DNA from: Chromatiales bacterium | GTDB lineage: Bacteria; Pseudomonadota; Gammaproteobacteria; Thiohalomonadales; Thiohalomonadaceae | Reading direction: 5' to 3' | Length of the DNA stretch: 64,000 bases | Assembly: GCA_003251535.1 (NCBI GenBank) | Contig: QKFD01000095.1 | Coordinates: forward strand, 1 to 64,000 | Part shown: positions 37,031-47,235 of the stretch, piece after piece | How the letters are laid out: each line of letters starts with the position of its first letter | Position numbering within the stretch: the stretch's first letter is position 1 | The notes under the pieces: generated by a model | What the model saw: only the letters and a program-made list of their open reading frames with translations | Told to the model about the DNA's origin: nothing | Databases searched by the model: none | Position numbers and translations under genes: made by a program

Positions 37031-37772
37031 CTATCTCTCCTCCCTGATATTGGGATTTGCCCTCCTGCTGCTATTCAGCTCCTTTCGGGTCCTCAAGGAG
37101 TATGAGCGGGGGGTGGTGTTCTGGCTGGGACGGTTTCAGCTGGTCAAGGGGCCGGGGCTGCGCGTCGTTATCCCCCTGATTCAGCAGATGGTGCGAGTGG
37201 AGTTGCGCACCGTGGTGATGGATGTGCCGACCCAAGATGTCATCTCCCGCGATAACGTCTCGGTCAAGGTGAATGCGGTGATCTACTTCCGGGTGATCGA
37301 TCCAGAGCGGGCCATCATCCAGGTGGAGAACTTCTACGACGCCACCTCCCAGCTGGCCCAGACCACCCTGCGCTCGGTGCTCGGTCAACACGAGCTGGAT
37401 GAGATGCTCTCCGAGCGCGAGAAGCTCAATGCCGACATCCAGGCCATCCTCGATGAACAGACCGACGCCTGGGGGATCAAGGTGGCCAATGTCGAGATCA
37501 AACATGTGGATCTGGATGAGTCGATGGTGCGCGCCATCGCCAAGCAGGCCGAGGCGGAGCGGGTGCGGCGGGCCAAGGTGATCCATGCCGAGGGTGAGAA
37601 GCAGGCGGCCGCTACCTTGGTGGAGGCGGCGCAGATGTTGAGCACCCAGCCGCAGGCGCTACAGCTGCGCTATCTCCAGACCTTGACCGATATCGCCGGT
37701 GAAAAGAACTCCACCATCCTCTTCCCGCTGCCAATGGACCTCATAGAGCCCTTTCTCCAGCGCAAGCGCTGA
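37023..37772 (+). CDS. Stomatin/slipin SPFH-domain membrane protein
   Basis: A 249-residue protein with an N-terminal membrane helix (1-20) and an SPFH/band 7 domain ([20 protein letters not shown] through [14 protein letters not shown]) with a C-terminal coiled-coil ([20 protein letters not shown]). It oligomerises in the membrane and is the partner and probable substrate of the upstream NfeD protease, with which its start overlaps. Confidence 0.92.
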   Translation: MFSYLSSLILGFALLLLFSSFRVLKEYERGVVFWLGRFQLVKGPGLRVVIPLIQQMVRVELRTVVMDVPTQDVISRDNVSVKVNAVIYFRVIDPERAIIQVENFYDATSQLAQTTLRSVLGQHELDEMLSEREKLNADIQAILDEQTDAWGIKVANVEIKHVDLDESMVRAIAKQAEAERVRRAKVIHAEGEKQAAATLVEAAQMLSTQPQALQLRYLQTLTDIAGEKNSTILFPLPMDLIEPFLQRKR

Positions 37773-37832
37773 ACCGCCGTCCGGTTGAAGCGCGCTGGCG
37801 GTGGCCCCATATCCCGAGCATCACAGTACGAT

Positions 37833-38462
37833 ATGCCGGGACCCATCATGGCCACTGCCAGCCGCGATAGCGTCGATTTTCCTACCCTCCTCGCCGCCCT
37901 CTGCCGTGCCGCCGATCAGGGCAATGCCGAGGCGCAGCTACGCCTCGGGATGCTCTATGCCAACGGTGAGGGGGTGGACCTCAACTACGTCACCGCCGCC
38001 GAATGGTTTACCCGCGCCGCCGAACAGGGGCAGCTGGAGGCGTGCCGTACCTTAGCCTGGCTCTACGCCAACGGTTTTGGGGTGGCGCAGGATGACGCCA
38101 TGGCCCGTCACTGGTACCTGCGGGCCGCAGAGGGGGGGGACCCCGCCGCCCAGTGTAGCGTGGCCACCATGTATCAGTGGGGGCGCATGGGGGTGGCCCG
38201 TGATGTGGAACGGATGCTCCACTGGTATGAGCAGGCCGCCGCCCGCAACTATCCCGTTGCCCAGTTCGCCTTGGGTAAGTTAATGGCCCAGGGCCAGCTG
38301 GTGCCGCGCAACGATGAGGCCGCCTTCCAGTGGTTTACCCTCGCCATCCTCAACGGGAGTAAGGTGGCCCAAGAGGAGTTTGCCAAGCTCACCAGCCATC
38401 TGGATCAAGATACCCTCTGCCGTTTCAAGCAGCGCATGTTGGCACGGATGCAGGGGGGGTGA
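37833..38462 (+). CDS. Sel1-repeat protein
   Basis: A protein of about 209 residues made of five to six Sel1-like TPR repeats (for example AEAQLRLGMLYANGEGVD, EACRTLAWLYANGFGVAQDD, PAAQCSVATMYQWGRMGV). It has no signal peptide. The start could be 37833 or 37848; neither has a strong ribosome-binding site. Its stop overlaps the next gene as GTGATGG, suggesting coupled translation. Confidence 0.8.
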   Translation: MPGPIMATASRDSVDFPTLLAALCRAADQGNAEAQLRLGMLYANGEGVDLNYVTAAEWFTRAAEQGQLEACRTLAWLYANGFGVAQDDAMARHWYLRAAEGGDPAAQCSVATMYQWGRMGVARDVERMLHWYEQAAARNYPVAQFALGKLMAQGQLVPRNDEAAFQWFTLAILNGSKVAQEEFAKLTSHLDQDTLCRFKQRMLARMQGG

Positions 38463-38896
38463 TGGACGAGGATGCCTTCAAACAGACCTACCGTGATCTA
38501 AACGCCCGCCCCTGCGTCTTTGCCAAGGCGATCCTCATCCGCTGCTGTGGTTGTCGCCGCTCCCAGAAGGTGCTGTTGGCGGAGCGGGAGGCGATCGCCT
38601 GCCTCTCCCCGGGCGGAGAGCAGCGCTGTCGGCAGCTACTCACGGCCCTACGGGAGAGGGCGCTATTTGCCTTGAAACTGACCCACCTGGCGGGACCACT
38701 ACCCCATGGCAAGGAGATCCGGGTGCAGTGTGGTAGTTACCTCGGGCTACGTGAACTCCTCGGGGGGGAGCCGGAGGATCTAGATACCCTGATGCAGGCC
38801 GTCTTAGAGCGCTATCCTACTGCTGATCAGCTCCCCTATGGTGAGATCCTCCGGGCCATCACCCATTTCCAGCCGCGCCGCCGCGGGCGCGACTGA
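38459..38896 (+). CDS. Small cysteine-containing protein of unknown function
   Basis: A 145-residue protein coupled to the Sel1 gene by an overlapping GTGA start/stop (ATG at 38462 is the alternative). Near the N-terminus it has RPCVFAKAILIRCCGCRRSQ, with four cysteines in a row of 17 residues that could bind a metal, followed by EREAIACLSPGGEQRC. The C-terminal half is helical. I do not recognise the family by name; codon use matches the neighbours. Confidence 0.75.
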   Translation: MMDEDAFKQTYRDLNARPCVFAKAILIRCCGCRRSQKVLLAEREAIACLSPGGEQRCRQLLTALRERALFALKLTHLAGPLPHGKEIRVQCGSYLGLRELLGGEPEDLDTLMQAVLERYPTADQLPYGEILRAITHFQPRRRGRD

Positions 38897-39014
38897 CAGG
38901 CTAGGCGAGGGCGCGGGGCGGCCTTAATATTTATGGATCGGGACCCTCTCCTCCGCGACAGATAGGGGCTGGGTGGTTGCCTTTCATCGCTAATGCAACT
39001 TGTAGGGATCTCAG

Positions 39015-41018
39015 ATGCGTGTCACCCACAAACTCGGGGCCGGTTATGGCCTCATGCTGCTCCTGCTGTTTGCTGCCGCAGGGGCAGGTCTCAGCGCCGC
39101 TGGTCGTCTGGGCGACGCCATCGATTTCCTCGCTGGCCCCGCCTGGGATACGGCGGATGGGGCGATGGAGAGCACCATCTTGTTGGAGCGCCAGATGCTA
39201 TGGATCGAGCAGTCCATGAGCGCCCAGCAGATCTCCCCGGATCTCGACGCCCTCATCCAGAAGGGGGATTCCACCTTCAACCGTATGTTTGAGGCGGGCC
39301 TCATCTCGGCTGATCTGAAAGGGCAGGTGGTGGCCGCACAGCACGGCTTCACCGTGGGGCGCAGTGATCTGCTCACCGCCCTGAGCGCCTTCGCCGAACA
39401 ACGGACGCAGTTGGATCAAATGCACGATCGGCTCCTCGTCTTCATGCGGCAGCTAGAGGAGATGGGTAATGACGCGATGGCTACCTTAGAGGGGCGCGGG
39501 GCGGTGCTGGAGGAGGAGTTGTCCCCGCTCTGGAACGCCGCCGATGGTGCCATGGAGGCCCGTATTGCCTTACTGAACCATGTTCACCAATTTGAGCAGC
39601 TGGTGGATCGCCGGCTCTCTCTGGATGAGCAGCAGCCGCTGCTGGCCGCGGCATTGGATAAGCTGAAGCAGCAGGCGCAGCGCTTGGAGGGGCTGGCCCC
39701 ATTTGCCGCCCCCATCTCCGCTGGCGAGTTCGCCGGTATGCCTGCTGCCCAGGCGCTCACCCAGCTGATGGGCGACTACGAACAGCAGACCACCGCCGCG
39801 TTAGCGGCGTATGGACGCTATGCAACCGCTCGGCAGCACTATAGCCAGCAGGCCGCCGAGCTGTTGCGCCTGTTGATCGAGACCGAGGACGCGGGCGACC
39901 ACGCCGTGGAGGGGGAGACCGACCGCATCGCTGCCACCAAACGGTTTGCCCTCTTCGCCATCCTCGGTACCGTTGCCCTTGGACTGCTGGTGGGGCTGGG
40001 GGCGATCGGCGTGGTGATGCGGACGGTGGCCGCCCCGTTGGTGCGCATCTCGGAGCGGCTGCGGGATATTGCCGAAGGGGAGGGGGATCTCAGTGTGCGG
40101 CTTGAGACCCGCGGCTCCGATGAGTTAGCGGAGCTGGCCCGCTTCTTCAATCTATTTGTGGAGAAGATCGCCGCCACCATCCGCCAGGTGACCCACTCCG
40201 CGGGCGAGGTGGCCATGGCGGCCGATGCCCTGGCCCACGTGGCCGTCACCACCCGCGATACCGTCGAGCGGGAGAGCGCCCAGACCGAGCAGGCGGCCAC
40301 CGCCATGAATGAGATGGCGGCCACGGTACAGGAGGTGGCCGGGAGCGCGGGGCGTGCCGCCCAGGCGGCCCAGGAGGCCAATGAGATCGGCCGACAGGGG
40401 CGGGGGGTGATTGAGAGCACCGTCGCCGCCATCGACACCTTGGCCGAGGGGTTGGCGGAGGCGGGTCGGGTGGTGGAGAACCTGGAGCAGCGTAGCGGCA
40501 GCATCAATGCCATTACCGATGTGATCCGTGGTATTGCCGAGCAGACCAATCTGCTGGCCCTCAATGCCGCCATTGAGGCGGCCCGTGCCGGCGAGCAGGG
40601 GCGCGGGTTTGCCGTGGTGGCCGATGAGGTGCGTACCCTGGCGGGCCGGACCCATCAATCTACCCAGGAGATCGCCACCATGCTGCGCGAGCTACAGGGC
40701 GAGTCGCAGGCGGCGGCCGGGGCGATGCGGGAGAGCCGCGAGCGCGCCTCTGCCAGCGTCCGCACCGTAGGGGAGGCGGGAGAGGCGCTGGAGCGGATTG
40801 CCGCCGCCATTGATCTCATCAGCGAGATGAACACCCAGATTGCGGGCGCCTCCGAGGAGCAGCGCACGGTGGCAGAGGAGATGAATCGCAACCTCAACGG
40901 CATTGCCGATCTCTCTGGTCAGATCGCCGATGGGGCGCAGCAGACCGCGGTCTCCAGCCAGCAGCTGACCCGCTTGGCGGAGGCCCTGCGGCAGTTGGTG
41001 GGACAGTTCCGTACCTGA
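39015..41018 (+). CDS. Methyl-accepting chemotaxis protein
   Basis: A 667-residue chemoreceptor with an N-terminal membrane segment (about 9-30), a long helical periplasmic sensor (about 40-305), a second membrane helix (about 313-337), HAMP and a cytoplasmic signalling domain with the hairpin tip [20 protein letters not shown]. Methylation-type glutamine/glutamate pairs flank it. No ligand-binding domain family is recognised. Single gene. Confidence 0.92.
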   Translation: MRVTHKLGAGYGLMLLLLFAAAGAGLSAAGRLGDAIDFLAGPAWDTADGAMESTILLERQMLWIEQSMSAQQISPDLDALIQKGDSTFNRMFEAGLISADLKGQVVAAQHGFTVGRSDLLTALSAFAEQRTQLDQMHDRLLVFMRQLEEMGNDAMATLEGRGAVLEEELSPLWNAADGAMEARIALLNHVHQFEQLVDRRLSLDEQQPLLAAALDKLKQQAQRLEGLAPFAAPISAGEFAGMPAAQALTQLMGDYEQQTTAALAAYGRYATARQHYSQQAAELLRLLIETEDAGDHAVEGETDRIAATKRFALFAILGTVALGLLVGLGAIGVVMRTVAAPLVRISERLRDIAEGEGDLSVRLETRGSDELAELARFFNLFVEKIAATIRQVTHSAGEVAMAADALAHVAVTTRDTVERESAQTEQAATAMNEMAATVQEVAGSAGRAAQAAQEANEIGRQGRGVIESTVAAIDTLAEGLAEAGRVVENLEQRSGSINAITDVIRGIAEQTNLLALNAAIEAARAGEQGRGFAVVADEVRTLAGRTHQSTQEIATMLRELQGESQAAAGAMRESRERASASVRTVGEAGEALERIAAAIDLISEMNTQIAGASEEQRTVAEEMNRNLNGIADLSGQIADGAQQTAVSSQQLTRLAEALRQLVGQFRT

Positions 41019-41109
41019 TAGCGCGTGGCTCTTTGCGGGTGCGCCTCCCGTCTATCCGCTGGGGGCGCTATAGTGCTCCTTTGCCTATGCCGACACCGCG
41101 AGGATAGCC

Positions 41110-42606
41110 ATGTTCGAAGTCGCTGAACTCGGTCAGAAGCTGGATAAAGAGCAGTTCAATGCACGGGTCCCCGAGCTGCGCATTGAGCTTATCCAGATCC
41201 AAGAGACACTGAGGGTGCTGCCATTCCCTGTCATCATCCTCATCTCCGGGGTCGATGGTGCCGGCAAGGGGGAGACGGTCAACCGGCTGCATGAGTGGTT
41301 TGACCCGCGCTATCTACGTACCTTCGCCTTCGGCGAGCGCTCCGATGAGGAGCGCGAGCGCCCGCCCTACTGGCGCTACTGGCGCTCGTTGCCACCCAAG
41401 GGGCACATTGGACTCTACGTGGGCTCCTGGTATAGCGACCCCATCGCCGACCGGGTGGATGGCCGCATCAGCGAGGCGGAGCTAGACGCCCACCTCATCC
41501 GCATCAGCACCTTTGAGAAGGCGCTGGTGGACGATGGGGCGCTGGTGATCAAGTTCTGGCTGCACCTCTCCAAGGATGCCCAGAAGAAGCGTCTCAAGGG
41601 GCTGCAAAAGAACCCCGATACCGCCTGGCTGGTGACCGATCGCGATCTCGCCCACCTGAAGAGCTACGACCTGTTCCGTAGCGTAGCGGAGCGCACCCTG
41701 CGCGAGACCAGCACCGGCGAGGCCCCCTGGACCATTGTCGATGGCTCCGATCCCCGCTATCGCCACGTCACCGTGGCCGAGCACATCCTGGCGCGGTTGG
41801 ATGAGCATATCCAGCAGCGCAACGATAGCCTCCCCTCACCGCCGCCCCGCTCCAGTCTGCCGGTGACCCCGCGCCGCTCGGCGACGGTGCTCGACGTGCT
41901 CGATCTGGACAAACGGGTGGAGAAACGGGGCTACGAGAAGCGGCTGGAGAAGCTCCAGGCGCGCATCGGCCTGCTCGCCCGAGAGGCGCGTTTCAAAAAG
42001 GTCTCCACCATCATCGTGCTGGAGGGGTGGGATGCCGCCGGCAAGGGGGGCATCATCCGCCGCATCGTACCGGCGATGGATGCCCGTAACTACCAGATCA
42101 TCCCCATTGCCGCCCCCACGGATGAGGAGCGCGCCCACCACTATCTATGGCGTTTCTGGCGCCACATCCCGCGGGCCGGCTTCGCCACTATCTATGACCG
42201 TAGCTGGTACGGTCGGGTGCTGGTGGAGCGGATCGAGGGGTTTGCCAAAGAGCAGGAGTGGCTGCGTGCCTACCACGAGATCAACGACTTTGAAGAGCAG
42301 CTGGTGGAGCACGGCATTGTGCTGGTGAAGTACTGGGTCCACATCAGCAAAGAGGAGCAGCTGGCCCGCTTCAAGGAGCGCGAGCAGATCCCCTGGAAGA
42401 AGCACAAGATCACCGAGGAGGACTATCGCAACCGCGAGCGCTGGGATGACTATGTGCACGCGGTGAACGACATGGTGGAGCGCACCAGCACCGAGTATGC
42501 CCCTTGGAATCTCATCGAGGGTAACGACAAGCGCCATGCCCGCATCGCGGCGCTGGAGGTGTTGGGTTCACGGTTGGAGAGGGCAGTCGAGTTAAAGGGC
42601 AAGTGA
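41110..42606 (+). CDS. pap: Polyphosphate:AMP phosphotransferase
   Basis: A 498-residue protein with two tandem PPK2 domains, the hallmark of class II PPK2 (PAP), which makes ADP from AMP and polyphosphate. Walker A motifs are SGVDGAGKGETV (about residue 50) and EGWDAAGKGGII (about residue 308). Lid and catalytic blocks follow in each half (RPPYWRYWRSLP; HYLWRFWRHIPRAG, FATIYDRSWYGRVLVER). Length equals the family norm. Polyphosphate metabolism fits a sulfur-oxidising lifestyle. Confidence 0.92.
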   Translation: MFEVAELGQKLDKEQFNARVPELRIELIQIQETLRVLPFPVIILISGVDGAGKGETVNRLHEWFDPRYLRTFAFGERSDEERERPPYWRYWRSLPPKGHIGLYVGSWYSDPIADRVDGRISEAELDAHLIRISTFEKALVDDGALVIKFWLHLSKDAQKKRLKGLQKNPDTAWLVTDRDLAHLKSYDLFRSVAERTLRETSTGEAPWTIVDGSDPRYRHVTVAEHILARLDEHIQQRNDSLPSPPPRSSLPVTPRRSATVLDVLDLDKRVEKRGYEKRLEKLQARIGLLAREARFKKVSTIIVLEGWDAAGKGGIIRRIVPAMDARNYQIIPIAAPTDEERAHHYLWRFWRHIPRAGFATIYDRSWYGRVLVERIEGFAKEQEWLRAYHEINDFEEQLVEHGIVLVKYWVHISKEEQLARFKEREQIPWKKHKITEEDYRNRERWDDYVHAVNDMVERTSTEYAPWNLIEGNDKRHARIAALEVLGSRLERAVELKGK

Positions 42607-42765
42607 TAGGATGCCCCCTGGCAGCAAGCCCAACGGGGTGGATAACGGGGCAACTCCGCCCCTTGGTCCGCCCCCGCGCCTCACGGGCTGGGTTTCGTCA
42701 CGTAGGAACCATTAGGATCTGTTGTCCAACCCTCTTCTCCCTGCCCACCCCTGTGGAGGCCTGTT

Positions 42766-44907
42766 ATGTTGTACCGTTACGCACTCCCGTTGGTCACCCT
42801 GTTCATCTCCCAGTCCGCCCTGGCAGCGCTCTCTGTCGATGGGGTATGGAGTGATGACGAGAGTGGGCTCTCCGCCCCTTCCAGTGTCGATCCCAATCTC
42901 CAGCATTTCCGCCTGCTCCGCCTCGATCGCAGCCCGCTGACCAGCATTGTGGCCCAGCTGCGGGCGGCCCAGCCCGATAGCGGGATTGAGTTGAGCGTGC
43001 CGCTGCCGGATGGCAGCTTTGAGCGCTTCCGCCTCTCTCTGACCGATGTGGTGCCGCCGGTGCTCGCCGCACGCTATCCCGAAGTCACCACCTTCGCCGG
43101 TGTTGGCATCGACACCCCCACGGCGTGGGGCCGCTTTGACTGGGGCCCGCTCGGTTTTCACGGCTATGTGCAGCGGGAGGGGCAGACCATCTACGTCAAC
43201 CCGCAGGATGCGGCGGGCGATAGCTATATCAGCTTCAACCGCAGCGATCTCCAGCGCCCAGCCCCTGACTATTTTCTCCAGCACACCACCGATTTCATCC
43301 GCCTGACGCCACCGGGTTACACCGCGGCCGATAGCATTGACGCCCCCGCCTCCACCGGGCCTCAGCTACGCACCTTCCGCCTGGCGGTGGCGGCCACTGG
43401 TGAATATACCCAGTACCACGGTGGCACGGTGTTGGCTGGCCACAACGCCATCGCCTCGGCCGTCAACCGGGTGAGCGGGATCTACGAGCGGGACTTCGCC
43501 GTCCGCCTCCAGCTCATCGACAACAACGACCTGCTTATCTACACCAACTCCGCCACCGATCCCTACACCAACTCCAGTGCCAGCACCCTGTTGAGCGAAA
43601 ATCAGAGCAATCTCGATACGGTGATCGGCAGCGCCAACTACGACATCGGTCATGTCTTCAGCACCGGCGGTGGCGGGTTGGCCTACTTGGGGGTGGTCTG
43701 TAGCTCCAACTACAAGGCGCGGGGCGAGACTGGCAGCCCGGCCCCCACCGGCGATCCGTTCTGGGTGGACTACGTGGCCCATGAGATGGGCCACCAGTTT
43801 GGGGCTAACCACACCTTTAACGGCACCCAAGGCAGCTGTGGCGGTGGCAACCGCAACGCCTCCACCGCCTATGAGCCCGGTTCCGGCACCACCATCATGG
43901 CCTATGCCGGGATCTGTGGCTCTGACGATCTCCAGTCCAATAGCGACGACCATATGCACGCCGCTAGCATCAGCGAGATCACCAGTTACCTCGGCACCGT
44001 CAGCTGTGGCACCACCACCAGCACCGGCAACAGTGCCCCCTCGGTCTCGGTGGCCAGCCCCGCCAGCCTCACCCTGCCCAAGTCAACGCCCTTTGCCCTC
44101 ACCGCCAGTGCCACCGACCCCAATGGCCAGAGCCTCACCTATGGTTGGGAGGAGATGGATCTAGGGGCGGCCGGTGCACCCAGCTCACCCAGCGGCGATG
44201 CCCCCATCTTCCGCTCCTTTAGCCCGGTCTCCAGCGCCACCCGCACCTTCCCGCGGCTCGCTGAACTGGTGAATAACACCGCGGTCTACGGGGAGCTGCT
44301 GCCGACCTATGGCCGCAACCTCAACTTCCGGGTGACGGTGCGCGATGGTTACGGTGGGGTCAATTCGGCCAACGCCTCTTACACGGTCACCGATAGTGCC
44401 GGTCCCTTCCTGGTGACGGCGCCCAACACCGCCGTCACCGTCAGCGGTGGGAGCAGCTATAACGTCACCTGGAACGTCGCCGGCACTGCCAGCGCCCCCG
44501 TCAGCTGCGCCAACGTCAACATTAGCCTCTCCAGTGATGGCGGCTTCACCTACCCCTACAGCCTCGCCAGCGCTACCCCCAATGACGGTGCCCAGAGCGT
44601 CACCATCCCCAGCATCTCCACCACCACCGCCCGCATCAAGGTGGCCTGCGCCACCAGCGTCTTCTTCGATATCTCTGATGCCAACTTCACGGTGAACGGC
44701 TCTAGCTGCTCCGGTGGTGTGGTGACCGTCCCCGATGGCACGACCTTCCCGGCCGGCACCACCAACTGTGTGGGGACCACCTCCATCACCACCAGCGGTA
44801 GCGTGACCGTGCCGAACGGTGCCACCGTCAACTTCACCGCCCCGCAGGTGGATCTCAACCCCGGCTTCCATGCCGAGCAGGGGAGCAGCTTCCACGCTAC
44901 TCAATAG
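42766..44907 (+). CDS. Secreted reprolysin-like zinc metalloprotease
   Basis: A 713-residue exported protein (signal peptide to about residue 21). The M12B-type zinc site HEMGHQFGANH lies at 339-349, followed by the Met-turn region GTTIMAYAGICG. After it come an Ig/PKD-like region (about 425-520), a further beta-domain, and a C-terminal beta-stack domain (about 645-713) ending in LNPGFHAEQGSSFHAT, similar to the coat-hanger C-terminal domains found on surface proteins. It is probably a surface or released protease. Confidence 0.88.
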   Translation: MLYRYALPLVTLFISQSALAALSVDGVWSDDESGLSAPSSVDPNLQHFRLLRLDRSPLTSIVAQLRAAQPDSGIELSVPLPDGSFERFRLSLTDVVPPVLAARYPEVTTFAGVGIDTPTAWGRFDWGPLGFHGYVQREGQTIYVNPQDAAGDSYISFNRSDLQRPAPDYFLQHTTDFIRLTPPGYTAADSIDAPASTGPQLRTFRLAVAATGEYTQYHGGTVLAGHNAIASAVNRVSGIYERDFAVRLQLIDNNDLLIYTNSATDPYTNSSASTLLSENQSNLDTVIGSANYDIGHVFSTGGGGLAYLGVVCSSNYKARGETGSPAPTGDPFWVDYVAHEMGHQFGANHTFNGTQGSCGGGNRNASTAYEPGSGTTIMAYAGICGSDDLQSNSDDHMHAASISEITSYLGTVSCGTTTSTGNSAPSVSVASPASLTLPKSTPFALTASATDPNGQSLTYGWEEMDLGAAGAPSSPSGDAPIFRSFSPVSSATRTFPRLAELVNNTAVYGELLPTYGRNLNFRVTVRDGYGGVNSANASYTVTDSAGPFLVTAPNTAVTVSGGSSYNVTWNVAGTASAPVSCANVNISLSSDGGFTYPYSLASATPNDGAQSVTIPSISTTTARIKVACATSVFFDISDANFTVNGSSCSGGVVTVPDGTTFPAGTTNCVGTTSITTSGSVTVPNGATVNFTAPQVDLNPGFHAEQGSSFHATQ

Positions 44908-44935
44908 GTGGTAGTCACTAGCGGGTGACGCAACG

Positions 44936-44982
44936 ACGCCCCCAGCGGTAGAGAGTTCGGTACTCTCTATCGCTGGGGGCGT
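44936..44982. terminator. Bidirectional hairpin between protease and FeoB-like gene
   Basis: A 21-base arm (44936-44956) pairs with 44962-44982 with one mismatch or G-U pair around a five-base loop. It lies between the stops of two convergent genes. There is no long U-run, but the stem is very strong. Confidence 0.75.
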
Positions 44983-45020
44983 TGACGGTTGGGGAGGGGC
45001 GGCGCGCCCCAGGTGGCCGG

Positions 45021-47075
45021 TTATCTGACGGCGATCTGGAGTAGCTCCAGCGGCCAGCGCAGGAGTCCGCTGACCAGGAGGGCGATCCCCACCGACATAC
45101 CGATGGCAATGAACGCCTCCCGCCGGCCGAGGGTGCGTAGCATCACGGCAAAGGTGGAGATGCAGGGGACATAGAAGGTGAGAAACAGCAGGAAGGTGAC
45201 GATCTGCACCCAGTCGAGCACCGTCCCCACCTCAAAGGTGCCGAGCGCCTGGTAGACCATCAGTAGCGACAGCTCCTTACGCAGGACACCAAACAGGATC
45301 GGCACCCCCAGCGCCACGGGCAGCCCCAGCCACCAGGCGGTCACCGGCGTCAGGGCGGTGTTGATCAGCTCATCGGCACCGTAGTGGCCCAGCAGTGCCA
45401 GCAGCACACTCCCCCCCACCAGCAGGGGGGTGACGATGGTGAGGATGTCGGAGGTGCGCTCCCAGGTGGTGGCCAGCAGCTCCCGCAGACGCGGCAGGGC
45501 GTAAGGGGGGATCGCCTGCACCTGACCGGGGCCGCTCTCTGGATGGCGGCGGGTGAGCAGATGGCCGGTGATGGCGATCACCGTCACCGTAATCAGGAAC
45601 AGGGCCAACACCCCCGTGCCCCCCAGATATTTGCCCGCTAAGGCGAGGATGATGGCGGAGCGGGCGGAGCAGGGGACGAAGGTGATGAGCAGCGAGGCCA
45701 CCAGGCGTTGCCGCCCCTTGGTCATCCCGGCCGCCGCCGAAAGGGCGGGCACATTGCAGCCGAGTCCCAGCAGGAATGGCACCGCTACCGAGCCATGCAG
45801 CCCCATGTGGTGAAAGCCGCGGTCCACCACGAAGGCGATACGCTGCATGATGCCGGCCTGCTCCAGCGCCACCAGCAGCATCACCAGCGGCACCATATAG
45901 GGGATGACAATCCCCACCAGACCGATCAAGCCATCCACCACCGCCCGTCCCACCACACCAACGGTGGTGGTGGGTTCCCACACCGATACCCAGTCGATGA
46001 GCCGGGCGGCGGTGATGGCATCGAGCCAAGAGCTGACCTCGAACACCACAAACAGCACCGCGCCGAAGACCGTCAGCGAGCCGAGCAGACCGAACTGCGG
46101 GTGGAGGAATAGCTCGTCCAACCACCAGCGCCAGTGGGCGCCGTCGTGGGGGGCGCCGAGGCGGGTGATGGACTCCGCCAGGGTGGCGGCCCGATGGTGG
46201 CGATCGGCGTGCAGCTCCTCGGTGAGGGGGCGCGGTAGCCCCGTCTCTGCCTGCTCCCGCAGCTGCCGCACCTGCGGTACCAGCTCGGGGAAGTGCTGCC
46301 CCAGTTCGGCGCGGAAGTAGTCATCGCCCACCGCCAACTGCATCAGCAGAAATGGCACCGGTACCCGAAACGCCTCCTGCACCTCTTGGGCGGAGAGTAG
46401 GTGGGCGATGGGCTTGAGCCGCTCGCAGAGGTGAGGGCTGGCCGGTTGCGGCAGGGGGCAGGCGGCACCGCGCAGGGCATCCAGCGCCTCGGCAAACAGC
46501 TCGGTCAGGCCCTGGCCCATCCGCGCCACCGTCGGCACCACCGGGACGCCAAGCTGCTTGGCGAGGCCCTTGTGGTTGAGGTGGAGCCCCTTGTGGCGCG
46601 CCTCATCCATACGGTTGAGCGCCAGCACCACCGGCCGGCCCAGCTGGCCCAGCTCCAGAGTCAACTCCAGGCCCCGCTCCAGGGCGGTGGCGTCCAGCAC
46701 CTGGATGATGACATCGGGCGGGGAGAAGGGGGCCGGCGGGGCCTCGGGTTCGTGGGCCGCCACGGGTGGGCGCTCATCACCCCACATCAGGTAGCGCAGG
46801 GTCACCCGCTCCTCCGGCTCCAGCAGGTGGAGGGCATGGATGGAGGGGAGATCGATCAGCTGTGCCTCATCCAGCCCCACCTGTACCGCGCATTCGCGGT
46901 AGGCCCGGTGGGTGCCGGTCATCTCTCCGATCTTGATGGAGGTGGCGGAGACGGCATCAAACAGGGTGCTTTTGCCGCTGCCTGGCAGTCCCACTAGGGC
47001 GATGCGCAGGGCCCGTCCGGGCGAAAAGCGGCGAAAACGAACGGGGACAGGGGAGAGGTTAGGTAACGTGCTCAT
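45021..47075 (-). CDS. FeoB-like ferrous iron transporter
   Basis: A 684-residue FeoB family protein. The N-terminal GTPase (about 25-190) keeps G1 GLPGSGKST, a T-loop (GEMTGTHR), a DLPS variant of the G3 DxxG motif, and NRMD (G4-like). The membrane part (about 330-680) has two Gate-type domains (VPYMVPLVMLLVALEQ, LGLGCNVPALSAAAG; DILTIVTPLLVGGSVLL). No feoA is beside it, and the T-loop and G3 differ from E. coli FeoB, so the ion could be something other than iron. The ATG at 47075 is preferred to a TTG at 47093. Confidence 0.85.
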   Translation of the reverse strand: MSTLPNLSPVPVRFRRFSPGRALRIALVGLPGSGKSTLFDAVSATSIKIGEMTGTHRAYRECAVQVGLDEAQLIDLPSIHALHLLEPEERVTLRYLMWGDERPPVAAHEPEAPPAPFSPPDVIIQVLDATALERGLELTLELGQLGRPVVLALNRMDEARHKGLHLNHKGLAKQLGVPVVPTVARMGQGLTELFAEALDALRGAACPLPQPASPHLCERLKPIAHLLSAQEVQEAFRVPVPFLLMQLAVGDDYFRAELGQHFPELVPQVRQLREQAETGLPRPLTEELHADRHHRAATLAESITRLGAPHDGAHWRWWLDELFLHPQFGLLGSLTVFGAVLFVVFEVSSWLDAITAARLIDWVSVWEPTTTVGVVGRAVVDGLIGLVGIVIPYMVPLVMLLVALEQAGIMQRIAFVVDRGFHHMGLHGSVAVPFLLGLGCNVPALSAAAGMTKGRQRLVASLLITFVPCSARSAIILALAGKYLGGTGVLALFLITVTVIAITGHLLTRRHPESGPGQVQAIPPYALPRLRELLATTWERTSDILTIVTPLLVGGSVLLALLGHYGADELINTALTPVTAWWLGLPVALGVPILFGVLRKELSLLMVYQALGTFEVGTVLDWVQIVTFLLFLTFYVPCISTFAVMLRTLGRREAFIAIGMSVGIALLVSGLLRWPLELLQIAVR

Positions 47076-47235
47076 GGCCCCATTTTTCCCCAAGCGGTCT
47101 GTAGGATCTATGGGTAATGAGAAAAAATCTGCTGCTGAATCCCATTATCATCTTTCCCGGCGGGGGCCGACGGCGCTCCGGCCCTGCCCCGCTGCGGTTA
47201 CACTGAGGCGCCCGGTTACCAGCGGATCGCCACGG

